Assembly (NCBI GenBank): GCA_017506865.1
Contig: JAFCMP010000025.1
Location: 62,001 to 126,000, forward strand
Length of the DNA stretch: 64,000 nt
Source: Tribonema minus
Taxonomy: Eukaryota; Sar; Xanthophyceae; Tribonematales; Tribonemataceae
Direction of reading: 5' to 3'
The notes under the pieces were generated by a model. The model made no database searches and was not told where the DNA came from. It worked only from the letters and a program-made list of their open reading frames with translations. A program made the position numbers and the translations under genes. Shown piece after piece: positions 36,501 to 47,646 of the stretch (its first letter is position 1; the number at the start of each line of letters is the position of its first letter).

Positions 36501-39500
36501 GCTACTATGCCCATTGCTGCATTTCACATGCAGTTCATACTAAAAGCACATACAAACTGCCGCTGTGTCCAGGAGGGGCGCGCGCTCGCGCAGAACCAGA
36601 GCGACATGGAGCGCACGCTGCGGCGCGCGCGCGCCGACCACCGCGCCGCCGCGGAAGAGCGCGACAGGGCGCGCGCGGAGGCGGCGGCGCTGGCAGAGAG
36701 GCTGAGCACTGCGACGGTGGCAGCGGGGGAGGCGAAGGCGGAGGCGAAGGCGGCGGCGCGGCAGGTGGCGGCGCTGCAGACGAGCGGCCAGGCGGCGGCG
36801 GCGCGCGTGGCGGCGCTGGAGCGGGAGGTGAGCCGTTTGCATGTGTGCTGATTACGTGTGGGGGTAGTATTACAGTTAGGGTCAGGGTTAGAGTGCGCTT
36901 TACGAAGCAGACATCCGGGCAGGCGGAGACGGCGCGCATTGCAGGAGCGGTAGGCGAGGTGCGCCGTGCTCGCGTGTAGCAGTTGGGCTTAGGCCTGGGG
37001 TTGGAGGTAGGGTTTAATTAAGGGTTAGTGCGGTCCTTAAGCTACGGACATGCGGGCAGGCGGCGGCGGCGTGCGCCGCGGCGCTGCAGCGGGAGGTGAG
37101 AGCTGAGCCGTTTTACATGTGTGCTGATGAGTTTTAGGGGTAGTATTAGGGTTCCAGTGCACTTCAAACCGCTGAGGAGGAGCAGGAGGCGGCGGCGGCC
37201 CGCGTCGCAGCGCTGGATGGAAAGGTAAGAGCTGAGCCATGCGCGCGAATTCTGGTTAGGATTAGAGCTTAGGGTTAGTGCGCTCCTTCCGCTCGGAATG
37301 GGGCAGGCGGCGGCGGCGCGGCACGCGTCGCTGGAGCAGGAGGTGAGCTCGTGGGTGGGGATGAGGGTTATGAACCGAGCGTGATGCGAGAGGTGGCAAT
37401 GGATCATCGCCCTCTTGTAGAAGCGGCTTGCTACCAGAATCTACAAGTATCTTGCGAACATCTTGAAAGTGTCTCAAGTCAGCAGCAGCAACAGCAGCAG
37501 GGGCAGTAGCATCACCAACGCCGGCGGCAGTGGCAGCGGCAGTTTCATCATTGCCGGCAGCAGCAGCAGCAGAGCGTTGCTTGCAGATCCCAACGTATCT
37601 CGTCCACCTACTAGCAGCAGCAGCAGCAGCAGCAGCATCAACAGCAGCAGCGGAGCTGTCAGCAGTGAGCCGTATGCTGTCGCACACCGCAAGCGCCGCG
37701 CATCGGCCGTTGCAAACGGCAGCAGCAGCAGTGGCAGCATCGACAGCGGCAGTGGCAGCAGCAGCGGCAGTGCAGCCGCCGTCAGCGCCAAGCAGCGCGC
37801 CGCCACCTCTGAACCCCTGCCATTCCCCACAGATGACGAGTTGTGCCAGCGGGCGGTGCTGCTCGCAACACCGCTCAACACTCTGCCCGCGGAGCAGTAC
37901 CGCCTGCGCGCGCAGCAGCAGGACCGCGAGCGCAGCGACCTGCAGCGGCTGGCGTACCTGCGCTCTCTGACCTCGTCAGAGCCGTAGTACCAATGCCTCA
38001 TCTCGAGGAGCCATGGGTGCCGATCGACCTCACCAGCGTCACGAACGACCGACGCGCACATAATTGGGGGGAAAAAACTGAAAGTGGCAGCAAATCAGCA
38101 GCAGTTGGTTATGGGCAATAATTCAAGTTGCCAGGACTCAAGCATGCAAACGCGGCGGAGCTCGTCAGCGCCGTGCGTGACGCATGCGGGGCGGCGGGGG
38201 GGGTCGCAGCACGTGGCGGACGCGCTGCGTGGTTTTCAGGCAGAGGTGGAGGGCGTGATCAAGGAGGACAGGGCGAAGCCGGCCTCGGCACCATGCCCCG
38301 CCGGCTGCGGGAGGTGTGAGGGCGTGGCGTGCGACATGTGCGGTGCGGCATACCGCGCGCGGGAGGTGCCGCTGCTGTACCGCACGCATGAAGGAAGCCC
38401 GCACTGCAGGGCCGCGTGCTGCCTGGGCGACACTTACTGATTCAGTCCGTGCGGCACGCGTGTCTTCTGCGAGCACTGCTTTGACCTCTGTTCGCTGTAC
38501 CTTGCCGCCGCGGGGACCTGCGCAATCCACGTGTCTTGGAGTTCGTCGGGCAGGCGTTCTGCCCAACAGAGGTCATAGCAGTGCTCGCAGAAGACACGCG
38601 TGCCACCCGGACTGAATCAGTAATTGTCGCCCAGGCAGAACGCGGCCCTGCAGTGCGGGCTTCCTTCATGTGTGCAGTACAGCAACGGCACCTCCCCCGC
38701 GCGGTAAGCAACACCGCACATGACGGACGCCACGCCCTCACACCTCCCGCAGCCGGTGTGCCGCAGCCGGCTTCGCCCTGTCCTCCTTGACCGCATCTCC
38801 CACCTTTGCCTTGAACTCGCGCAGCGCGTCCGCCGCGCGCTGCACCCGCCCCGCCTCCCTGCATGCGTCAGCCACGGCGGTGACGAGCTCCGCTGCGATT
38901 GCGTGCTGAAGGGCGCCTAGGTCATTCTTGACGCTGGTGAGGTCGATGCGCGCCCACGTCTCCCCGAGATGTGGCATTGGTACTACGGCTCTGACAAGGT
39001 CAGAGAGCAGCGGGTACGCCCGCCGCTGCAGGTCGTTGCGCTCACGCTCCTGCTGCTGCGCGTGCAGGCGGTATTGCTCTGCGGACAAGGCGTTCAGCGG
39101 TGTTGCGAGCAGCGTCGCCCGCTCACATAACTCGTCATCTGTGGGGGGTGACAGGGGCTCAAGGGTGGCGCGCCGCTTTGCGCTGAAGGCGGCGGCTACT
39201 CTGCTGCTGTCGCCGCCGATGATGCCGCTGCCGCTGCTGCCGGCGCCACTGTCGCCGTCACTATCGGCGCCACTGCCGCTGCTGCTGCTGCCCGTGCTGC
39301 TGGCGCTGCTGCTACTGTTTGCTGTTGCTGCTGCTGCTGCTGCTGCTACTACTTCAAAGTTATAATGAGTCACTAGGAAGAGCCTAGGGCTAGCCACGTG
39401 GCACTCCTGAGCGACGAAGAAGTTGCGATTTAAAGGGCTGCGAATGCTGAAATGGACCTACATACCAAGATGTCGTCGGAACTCCGCATCACAGACCGGT

Positions 39501-42500
39501 AGATCTAGTGAGGGCTTAGATGTCAACCACTTTGCGCTCTGAACGGTTCACACTGGCGTGCGCTTAGTTCGAGGTGTTCACAATGGTTAGGGCGAGCGGC
39601 TGGCGGCGGCGGCGGCGCGCGTCATGGCCCTGGATCGGAAGGCATGTTAAGCCATGCGCACGTGTGCTCGCATGGTTAGGCTTAGGCTACAGTGGTCAGC
39701 ACTGCACCCATTGTGGCAAGCAGATGCAGGGTTAGGATTGGGGTCAGGGTTACGGTGACGCTGCACACAAAGCATACACACAAACATGCATGATGTACAT
39801 ATACCTAACCTATACCCCCGCGCGGCACGCTATATGGTGTGGAGGTACTGCATGCTCAACACTGCAGACATCTCAACAAGCATATGCAGTATGAGGGTTA
39901 AGGTTAGGGCTACATTGGCACCCCGCACAAAGCATACACCTCTGCGTTGGAGGTACTGCATTTCAGTGACACCTGGTGTAGTTCGACGTACAATATCTTA
40001 GTCCGGGAACTTCGAAGTGAACGTTTATTTCGTGAGGATGTACACATGTAGTAACAAGACAGCCACTTTGAAGTGGGTACCCTTCGAGGAGCATAATAGC
40101 AACCAATAATGCACTGACAATTTTGTACTGCTGCCCTGTTGCCGCGGCTGCTAATGGCGCGCGAGGGCGCGCAAGTCCTCATCACATACTTCAAGTTGAA
40201 GTGTACTTCACTTCAAATGGATGCGCGTAATATGCCATGTTCGTATGAGGCGCATACAAATACTTGGAAGCATCCGTAATGTGCACATCCCGTAGTGAGT
40301 ATCTCCGAGTATGCACCGACGACATTCGAAATATGTTATTGACGAAAGTCCTGCTGCACTGTCGTTGCGCCGCCACAGCTGCTGGCAGCACGCGAGGAAG
40401 CGGAGGGCGCCGCCGCCGCGGCAGCAGCGGCTGCGCAGGGCGCCGCTGAGCTGCGGACACAGCTCGCTGATGCTCAGGAGCGAGAGGCAGCATTGCTCAG
40501 GGAGGCGAGTATGGCGAGCAGCAAGGGCGCAGAGGTGCAGGAGCTCAACTCCCAGGTCGCGCAGCTACAGGTGCGCATCGGCGGAGTTCAGTGTGTAAAG
40601 TTGAAGTTATTCTGTGTGTAAAGTTAGAGTTGTGGGGGGCACACTATTCACGTGTACTGAAGACTTCCCAACAGCATCGTCGGAATGGTGAATGCTGGTG
40701 CGTGTGTCAACCAACAGATGTGCGTGTGTGCACTTGCTCAGCAGGCTACTGAAGTTGGAGCGGCCAGTGCAGTGTGTACGCGTCAGAAAGCAGCAGTGCT
40801 CATGTAGACAGGGTTGGTATGCCACTTGGAGGCACTGAAGTGCAGAAGTTAGGTAGCTCCAGTCCCCCCCCCCCCTCCTGCGCTCGCAACGCACGCTCTG
40901 CGCATGAGAACCACTCCGGAGACTACTTACTGGGACCTCAAACGTACATTTATGGTTGTGTCACGCTTGGCAGGAGGCCTTGTCGCGTTTGATGCGCGAC
41001 TCCGGCACGCGCGCAGGAGGACACTGCTGCTTATGTCTGCAGTGCTCAGCTAGGCACGCAAATGATGCACTGCTCAGCAGTTATGGTCGACTGAAACCCC
41101 TCCCCGCTCGCGGTGCGCGCGCGCCGCGCAGGAGGCGCTGTCGCGAGCGACGAAGGCGCACGATAACCACTACCGGAGAGTTCCTTGCTGTGACCCCAAA
41201 CGTACGTTTATGATTGCTCCTCGCCGTGGCAGGAGGCTCTGTCGCGCGCGAGGGCAACTCCGGCATGCGCGAGCTGATGTCTGCAACGCTCAGCATTCAT
41301 TCATTCTCTAGGCGCGCCAATGATGCACTGCTTAGCAGTTACCGTCGACTGAAATCCCTCCCCGCTTGCGATGCGCGCACCGCGCAGGAGGCGCTGTCGC
41401 GAGCGATGCGCGACTCCGGCATGCGCGAGGACGGCCTGCAGGAGGAGCTGCGCTCCGTGCGCGCGCGCTGGCGCGAGGCGCTCGCGCGCTGCGAGGCAAT
41501 ACAGTCCGACGCGCACGCCGCCGCGGCGCCGCTGCTGCGACAGGCAAGCTGGGAATGATGTGACTGATGCTTAATTGACATAGTTTGCTGGTTCTCGCAG
41601 TATCTTTGACAACGTGTAATCGCGAGGCACTCGAGCGCTGCAAGGCGATACAGTCCGACGCGCACGCCGCCGCCGCGCCGCTGCTGCGACAGGTGTGGCT
41701 TCAAGCAAAGCTAGCATTGATGCATGTTCTATGAGTATACTGCTGATTGATTGCATACAGCAGTCATGAAGTGCTCTTACGAGGGTGCTCGCACACTGCA
41801 AGGCGATACACTCCGACGCACACGCCGCTGCGGCGCGGCTGCTGCTATAGGCAAGCTATGAATGACTTCTTTGATCATTGATGACTATTGTTCACTGGTT
41901 GTCATGACAGTTTTGACACCTTGCTTTTGGGAAGCGCTTGTGCGCCGCGCGCCGCGTCTGCGCCGCTGCTGCTACAGTCGTGCCTGGGATGATACTCTTG
42001 GCACTTGAAGTTGAGTGCAATGGCAGTTACACATTCAGTCGTGTGTGCGAGCATTGGGCTCGCGTGAGGCTGGCACGCTCTGTCGCACCCCGCTGCTGCG
42101 ATGAGCGGACCTCCGATCGTGGTTTTGACCAACACGCAACCGCAAGTTCAAGCGCGACGCTCCACCCCTTAACACCCCCTTGCTAACGTACACTCATTCA
42201 CCGCACGCGCGTCATAGCCGCGGGGGTATATACACATTGCGCTGCGGATTGCACGCGCCACCCTCATGATGGATGCAACCCCTGGTGAAGCACCGCTCTC
42301 CACTGCCACCCTGGCTGACGCGCACCAATCTGATGCGCGTCACCAATATTGTGCATGTTTTTTGTACTAAGATTGCACAAATTCATAGACCTCGAAGCAC
42401 ACCTCCACATAAAAGAACGCTCGTACTTTATGCATGGCGCCGCAGATTGCCGCGCTGCAGGAAGACCTGCGCGCGGTCGTGAGCCCTTCTTCACCGCCAC

Positions 42501-44121
42501 CTTGCTGCGGCGCACCGACCCAATGCGCGTCGCCATTGGAGTACGTACGACGATCGATACGCTCAATGTAGTAAACATACACCTCGAAGCACGCTTTCAC
42601 GTACGCCCATACGCTACGCGCGGCGCCGCAGATCGTCGCGCTGCAGGAGGACCTGCGCGCGCGCGCCGACGCGCAGCCCGTCGCTGATCGCGCCCCCTGC
42701 AAATACACAGACCTCCTAGCACGCTTCCACGTACGCTCACATTCTTGCGGTACGCTCATATGTTTTGCACGCGCGGTGCCGCAGATCGCAGCGCTGCAGG
42801 AGGACCTGCGCGCGCGCGCCGATGCGCAGTCCGTCGCGGAGCGCGCCCTCTCGCTGCGCGCCGCAGAGGCAGAGGGGCGCGCCGCCGCCGCCGCTGCCGA
42901 CGCCGCAGCGGCGCGAGCGGAGCTGGTGGCGGCGGCGGGGGAGGTGAACGCGGCGCGCGCTGCGGCGGCGGCGGCGGAGCGGCGGGAGGCGGCCATGAGG
43001 GAGAGGGTGGCGGAGGCGGAGGGAGCGCTTAGCGGCGCGCGCGACGCCGCTGCGGGTGAGGATTGTTTTTGGTGTAGCAGCGCTCAGGTGGCAGTGGCAG
43101 GTGATGAGAGATGAAGTCGAAGTGCAAACCACGAACATATGCGGCGTCAGTGCAGCAGCCGTTCTGTACCGTGAAGGCACTGTGGTTTTGTTTGAAGTTA
43201 GCAAAATGTTGAGTTACTGTTGACCTACTGACAGGCGCAGCAGACGGCGAGTGTTGCACGGTGAGCTTGTTTGTTGCAGCAGCGCTCAGGTGGCAGTTAC
43301 TGCAGTGTCTCAAGCCGCGCACATGCTGGGTGGTGTGTTCAGGCGCAAGCACGCAGCGTGGACTCCAACAGCCATGCAACTTGAGTTTGGAGGGTCCGCG
43401 TGTACTAGGAATGTGGTATCGACCTCCTGTTGAGCTGTAAGCGCGGCTGCTCGAGTCAGTAACGCCAGTGGCGGAGCGGCGCGGGGGTCCGCCATCTGAA
43501 TTTGAAGTAATTATTGAAGTTGATGTTGTCGCAGACAAACACGGATTGCGGGTTGACGACTGATTGTATGCTGCAAAGGTCAGCCCTCAACTTGTGCGAG
43601 CCACGCGAACGCCCGCCAGAGCAGTCCAAGGCGCTGACGCCACGTTCTGCGCCGCGCTGGCCCCGGTGCAGATGCTGCAACGGCGGCGCGCGCAGCCGAG
43701 GCCAAGGCCGTCGCGCGCGCGGCAGCAGCAGAGCGTGCCGCCGCCGCAGCGCGCTCCGACGCCGATGCGGCAGCGCGCGCCGCCGATGCCGCGGCCGCAG
43801 CGCTGCGCGCTGAGCTCGATGCGGCGCGCGCGGAGGCGAAGGCGGCGCTGGCGCAGGCTGCTGCTGCTGCGGCGGCGGCGGCAGCGGCGGCGGCGGATGC
43901 GTCCCAGCCGTCGTCGCGGCGCGCGTCGGCGTGGGGCGACGCGGCGACGCCGCAGTCGGAGCGGCAGCGCTCAGGCGCGGAAGGCGCGCCGCACCAGCAG
44001 CAGCAGCACCTGTCGCAGGCGGACATACTGCGCGCTACGCTCTTGGGCGGTGGCGGCGGTCTGACGCCGTCGCCGCGCTCGGCTGCGAAAGCACTGTTCA
44101 CGAATGGGGACGGAAGCAGCA

Positions 44122-44152
<31 letters not shown>

Positions 44153-45911
44153 GGGGATGGGGCAGTGGGGCGGCGGCGGCGGCGCGTCGTTCGTGGCGAT
44201 GGAGAAGCTGCAGGGCGCGCTGCGCGCGAAGGAGCGGGAGGCGGCGCACCTGCAACGGCGCGCGGCGGCGGCGGAGACGGAGCGCGACGCGCTGGCAGAC
44301 GAGGTGGCGGCACTCGGGCGGCGCAGCGCAGAGCTGGAGGCGGCGCTGTCCACGCTGCCGGACACCGTCGAGCAGGTGCGTGCGCTGCGTTTAGGTGGAA
44401 CCTGTCGTTGGCGGACGAGGTGGCGGCGCTCGGGCGGCGCAGCGCGGAGCTGGAGGCGGCACTGTCCACGCTGCCGAGCAAATGTGCGCATGTCGGTTCG
44501 ACCAGATATTTCTCAGGTCCGGTGTTTGCGTTTGAGGGTGGGGTTTGGTGATTGCATCGTGGCACAGCGCGCAGCTGGAGCGGCGCTGTCCAAGCTGCGG
44601 ACACCATCGAGCAGGCTTGTGCGCTGTACTGTGTTTGTGCCTGTCATATGTCGATGGCACATTGTTAAGTCTGGCGCCCGCTGTCGGCGTTACAATGAGG
44701 TCAGCATCGGCGCTTGCGGGTGAACGTGGGCTTCAGATGAGTGCGGTGCAGCATGGAGCTGGAGGCCATGCAGTGCACGCCCCCGAAAAGCGTCGCGCAG
44801 GCGCGTGTGTGCGGTGGTCAGGTCTGACGCCCATTATGCGGGTTAGGGTTCGGGGTAGGTTCAGCATTTGTGGTGATGATGTTGCACAGGTGCACACAGC
44901 TCGGCGCCTGTCAGGAGGGAGCCAGCTGAGCACTGGGGAACCAAGGAGATGCGAGCTCACAGCGATTGCCAGCGCGCACACACATTCTCACATGTGGCGC
45001 GCAAGCAGCGCTGCAGCCCTCGCATCGATCAACACCGTGTCGACACTGCGCGCTGGGTGACAGCGCAGAGTCTCTTCACCCCCTGAGGTGAACCACCTCA
45101 ACACCACCACACAGGCATGCTTCATCAGCGTCCAGTCATCTGCAGCTCTGGTGACACCAGAAGCAGATGTGGACATGTGGCACTGCTCAGCACATACATC
45201 GCTGCAGCTGCACATGTCGTGCAGACACAGAGATGACTGCAGTAGCAGTCGTCCACTGTGTGATCATTGCTCAGCAGCTGGAGAGCTGCAGAGCACTGTT
45301 CACTGGCAAGTCACCATGCTACAGCTTAGGGTCAGGGTTAGGATATAGGGTTAGGGTCAGTCGGGGTTTAGCTAGGGTTCGTGACAGTGCTCAGGTCAAA
45401 CAGCGTGACGCTGCATGCAGCAGATTCACGCTGTCCACCATGGTTTCATGGCGTTGTGCTGCAGCATTACTGAGCAGTAGTGCGTATCCATCTACACAAC
45501 GTGCTTCGGGTCAGGGTCAGGGCCAGGGTTCGGGTAAGGTTGGACATACTTTGCCTGCGATGGCTTTACACACGAGCATCACACGTTCCGTCGAATGCAG
45601 TGGTAATTTCACACTGAACGTTCAATTTTTCTACTAGAAGTTTGTATGTGAAGTACTTCTATAAATTATGACACTACTGCGGTGCATCACGGCCAAATGC
45701 TGATCCCTCATGCCTTTCACTGGCGCTGCGCTGCGCCCCTCAGGCCCAGGAACTCGCTCGGAAGAATAACGTTCTGCTGGAACTGCTCGGCGAGAAAGAG
45801 GAGGAGGTAGAGCAGTTGTTGGAAGACTTGGAAGAGTCGAGAGCGGCGTATAAGACGCAGTTGGAAGAGCTGATGCAGCAGGTGCAGGCTCAGCACGCCA
45901 GCGCATCATGA
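33560..45911 (+). CDS. TMF1/golgin-type coiled-coil protein (TATA element modulatory factor family)
   Basis: Exons that join in phase: 33,560-34,507; 35,523-35,738; 36,573-36,827; 40,379-40,570; 41,388-41,543 (GC donor); 42,785-43,055; 43,672-44,375; 45,744-45,911, giving about 969 residues. Family marks: the EG..L..Q...E.T.R..RA block opening the 36.6-kb exon, APLLRQ joined to IAALQ across the 41.5/42.8-kb exons, and a C-terminus with LLELLGEKEEEVEQLLEDLE then YKTQLEELM, as in the TMF TATA-binding domain of TMF1, plant golgin candidate 5 and yeast Sgm1. Such proteins tether vesicles at the Golgi through Rab6-type GTPases. Most of the rest is Ala/Arg/Glu coiled coil with Gln and Gly runs. The N-terminal exon is acidic and disordered and holds CPGC-x11-H-x3-C (about residues 115-133), resembling a small zinc finger and unexpected for the family. 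An exon between 34.5 and 35.5 kb could be missing. AATAAA follows at 46,127. Confidence 0.85.
35125..35522 (+). repeat. Decayed upstream copies of TMF1-like exon 2 and its intron
   Basis: The acceptor plus Gln-coding CAG run and TCGAGCACTSCTGCKCAGGC segment of the exon at 35,523 also occur at ~35,138-35,240 and ~35,338-35,410. The intron between the copies is shared too (TAATGTATTGCC then a run to GATGGCGCCACC), so the duplicated unit is exon edge plus intron, period about 190-200 bp. Confidence 0.85.
35788..35824 (+). repeat. Poly-G tract
   Basis: A nearly pure G run of about 36 nt in the intron after the 35.7-kb exon, close behind degenerate TAGGGTT units at 35,753. Assembly or base calling may be unreliable here. 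Confidence 0.9.
36170..36572 (+). repeat. Upstream echoes of TMF1-like exon 3
   Basis: The exon edge beginning CAG-GAGGGGCGCGCGCTCGCG occurs as the true exon at 36,573 and as decayed copies at about 36,181, 36,303 and 36,457. Each carries the CAGAAYCAGAGCGACAT segment before diverging. The copies near 36,303 and 36,457 keep a usable AG and an open start. Confidence 0.85.
36890..37360 (+). repeat. Downstream echoes of TMF1-like exon 3 donor edge
   Basis: The 3' edge of the exon ending at 36,827 (GGGCAGGCGGCGGCGGCGCG through GAGCGGGAG, then GTGAG) recurs near 36,910-36,960, 37,045-37,095, 37,165-37,224 and 37,290-37,342, and once more far downstream at 39,595-39,645. Most copies keep a GTRAG donor, and several are followed by related intron text (GAGCTGAGCC, TGTGTGCTGAT, TTAGGGTTAG), so exon edge and intron start were copied together. 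Confidence 0.85.
37772..39196. repeat. Intronic inverted duplication of a gene fragment
   Basis: The left arm (37,772-38,492) and right arm (38,565-39,196) are reverse complements at high identity, separated by a ~72-bp loop. The left arm has an extra ~75 bp. Both encode, facing inward, a Ser-rich leader, then DDELC-RA-LLATPLN-L-AEQYRL-AQQQ, then RAVVPMPHL, then KEDRAKPA, then a Cys-rich part (visible as CEHCFDLC and CDMC in the left arm). The right arm has the longer open frame (minus 39,397-38,738, 219 codons); the left arm is broken. The whole lies in the 3.5-kb TMF1-like intron. It could be a captured retrogene that duplicated in inverted form, and its transcript could fold into a long hairpin. 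Confidence 0.85.
38738..39397 (-). pseudogene. Gene fragment in right arm of the inverted duplication
   Basis: A 219-codon open frame with a Ser/Gly/Ala-rich first third followed by a helical, charged segment. The frame closes at a TGA right where the homologous DNA goes on to a Cys-rich region, which reads in a different frame. A full protein would therefore need an intron or frameshift there. The family is not recognised. Its twin in the left arm (from 37,463 on the plus strand) is interrupted after the RSLTSSEP segment. It is probably a nested gene relic, though the open length leaves room for expression. Confidence 0.45.
39757..39990 (+). repeat. Two-copy ~150-bp tandem repeat with TTAGGG-like text
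   Basis: CACAAAGCATACAC followed by GGAGGTACTGCAT occurs twice about 150 bp apart, each preceded by degenerate TTAGGG-like units. It lies in the TMF1-like intron before the 40,379 exon. Confidence 0.7.
40960..41387 (+). repeat. Upstream echoes of TMF1-like exon at 41,388
   Basis: CAGGAGGCGCTGTCGCG and its exon continuation (MGATGCGCGACTCCGGCA) occur as the true exon and as decayed copies near 40,972, 41,130 and 41,230. The intron text between them is also shared (AATGATGCACTGCT-AGCAGTTA then GTCGACTGAAA-CCCTCCCCGC). Confidence 0.85.
41620..42120 (+). repeat. Downstream echoes of the TMF1-like PLLRQ exon edge
   Basis: The exon edge GCGATACAGTCCGACGCGCA through CTGCTGCGACAG recurs ending near 41,692, 41,850 and 41,975, with a trace near 42,100. 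The true exon and the 41,850 copy are followed by GCAAGCT, while the 41,692 copy is followed by GTGTGG. Confidence 0.85.
42425..42784 (+). repeat. Upstream echoes of TMF1-like exon at 42,785
   Basis: GCGCCGCAG-ATYGYCGCGCTGCAG-GACCTGCGCGCG occurs at 42,445 and 42,632 before the true exon at 42,785. Flanking intron words (CACCTCGAAGCACRC, CACGTACGC) also repeat. The acceptor AG is kept in both copies. Confidence 0.85.
44395..44800 (+). repeat. Downstream echoes of the TMF1-like exon ending at 44,375
   Basis: The segment GCGGACGAGGTGGCGGCGCT through GGAGCTGGAGGCGGC and CACGCTGCC recurs at about 44,405-44,475, more degraded at 44,560-44,620, and as a trace at 44,750-44,790. Confidence 0.8.
45320..45380 (+). 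repeat. Interstitial TTAGGG-like run
   Basis: Degenerate TTAGGGTCAGGGTTAGG units in the last TMF1-like intron. Similar text occurs at about 36,868, 37,015, 37,140, 39,725, 39,895 and 44,838, all with TTAGGG on the plus strand, and also at 46,323 and 46,718 beyond the gene's stop codon. Confidence 0.8.
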
Positions 45912-46126
45912 CACAGTTGTGCAACGGTCCTGTGTACATGTATAGCAGTGCTCTTAGCAGTTTCACAAGCCATGTTTGACGCGTGCTGCAACAGTAATAG
46001 AAGATGTTGACAGTGCGCGACGTGTCTGTTATTTATGCAGTGTGCCTCGACTGGTGATCCATGTGGCACTTTAGTGCCCATATGCTGATATGGATGTAGC
46101 ACTGACATGCTCACGACTGCTGGGGT

Positions 46127-46132
46127 AATAAA
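46127..46132 (+). terminator. Polyadenylation signal AATAAA
   Basis: Canonical hexamer 216 bp after the TMF1-like stop codon, in the convergent spacer with FTSJ1. Confidence 0.55.
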
Positions 46133-47646
46133 CACGCTATTCTTGACTGCAACGCATTCATGTGCAAACACCTTCTAATTATTCCAAAGACTTCCGTTCA
46201 GACGGGCGCAAACATAAAACATGGAACTCTTCTGTGGTTGTAAGCGCACAATCACACTGTAGTTTTCATCAATTCTTGCTTAGGTCGCGAAAAAGCCCGC
46301 TGTAAGTACATCGGTCAGGATTGAGGGTTAGGGCCAGGGTTATTATAATAATTAGGTTCGCTTCACTCATACTGCAATTGATGGATCTGTGTTGTGCGGT
46401 TATGCCGTCAGGGTCAGTTACAATTAGGATGAGGCTAACCCTGAGTGTGCATTGTCGAACAGGCAGTGGTAGAAGCGGGCTTGGTGACTGCTTGTGCTTG
46501 ATGGCCGTATAAATTGGCGTCGCGTAGCGCGTGGCTGCCTTCATTGAGCCTGAGGCCTGACTCGATTGGCAAGTGGTCGTGTACCACTTTACTGTAGACA
46601 TCGTCAAGTTTTAGTAGCCTGCAGGTCTCGTCGTCATTCGCTGGTTCTTCACTGCTGTAGACTACATGTGCGTTCAGATTGCATGGCAACTCATAGAAAT
46701 ACTGTAATGCCCTAGGGGGTTAGGGTTAGGCGTAGGGCCTCACTATGCGCCCGTATAGTTGTACGTTCTTTCTGATCCAATGCGATTCAAAGTGGCTGGT
46801 GGTGATTGACAGGATCTTGCAGCAGGAGCCGGCAAGAGGGTTTGGTGTACATTTAGTAAACGAACTTTTTCTGGTGCTTAGTGATGGCCACATTCTTTGA
46901 ATTGAAAGCAGTAAAAAATTGTGTTCTAGGTTGCCGCTGAACGCTTTTCCATCTTGGGAGGCTGTGCATGCATGATCTCTTGAGATCACTGTTTATCCAG
47001 GGCCATTCTCTCACAACTGTGAGCGCCAGACAGGGTTGCAAACTGCAGCGTGCACAGCAAGCCCCTTCTACCTATTGCAGTATGGCTCCGTTCTGTAGTA
47101 GAAGCTGCAAACTCAGAGCACGTGGTGGATCTTTTGATTGGCTGCAATTGATGGAGTCTGTTTGCAATGTACATCCACAAGATAAACTTATACGTGATTG
47201 ACTCAGCAAATTGAGGCCAGCAGTTGCCATGGACCACAATTGCTGTACGATTTCGACCAGCATTGACAAGAGCACGCATGGCTCTTTGACCCAAATCGAC
47301 AACGGCAAAGATGGTGCAATCAAGCCACACTCGCTGTGCGCATGCATTGCATGGATCCACAATGCACTTGTGAAGCACTAGAAAGACACTGACTGAACAC
47401 AGTGCAATGCGTATGTTGTGAGCCATACAATACTGTGGCCGCTTCCGCATCACGGTTATCTCACAAAGCCAGGTAGCCATTAAAATTGTAAAAAGCCATG
47501 GCTGACTTGTGTTCGACTCCAATGACCGAATGAGCGCAAAATCGTCACGCATAATCCCAGCTGAGCAGTCAAGGCGCAAGGCGCACGCACGGACATGCAG
47601 AGCACCAGCAGCAGCACATGTGTGTGCATCCAAATGGACAGAAATG
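46133..47646. other. Convergent spacer between TMF1-like and FTSJ1 genes
   Basis: It contains degenerate TTAGGG-like text (46,323; 46,718) and one uninterrupted minus-strand frame of 215 codons (46,986-47,633) with a balanced composition but no recognised domain. That frame lies immediately 3' of the FTSJ1 stop on the same strand, so it may be 3' UTR by chance open, or an unrecognised gene. Confidence 0.35.

Noticed and set aside
43235..43260. 26-nt microexon candidate in the TMF1-like gene
   Set aside because: Its donor and following intron are a copy of the 43,055 donor region, so it is an echo. The 43,055 exon joins directly to 43,672 in phase.
43580..44491. 303-codon minus-strand open frame rich in Arg, Ala, Cys and Pro
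   Set aside because: It is the antisense shadow of the TMF1-like exon 43,672-44,375, whose plus-strand frame joins in phase with both neighbours and matches the coiled-coil family.
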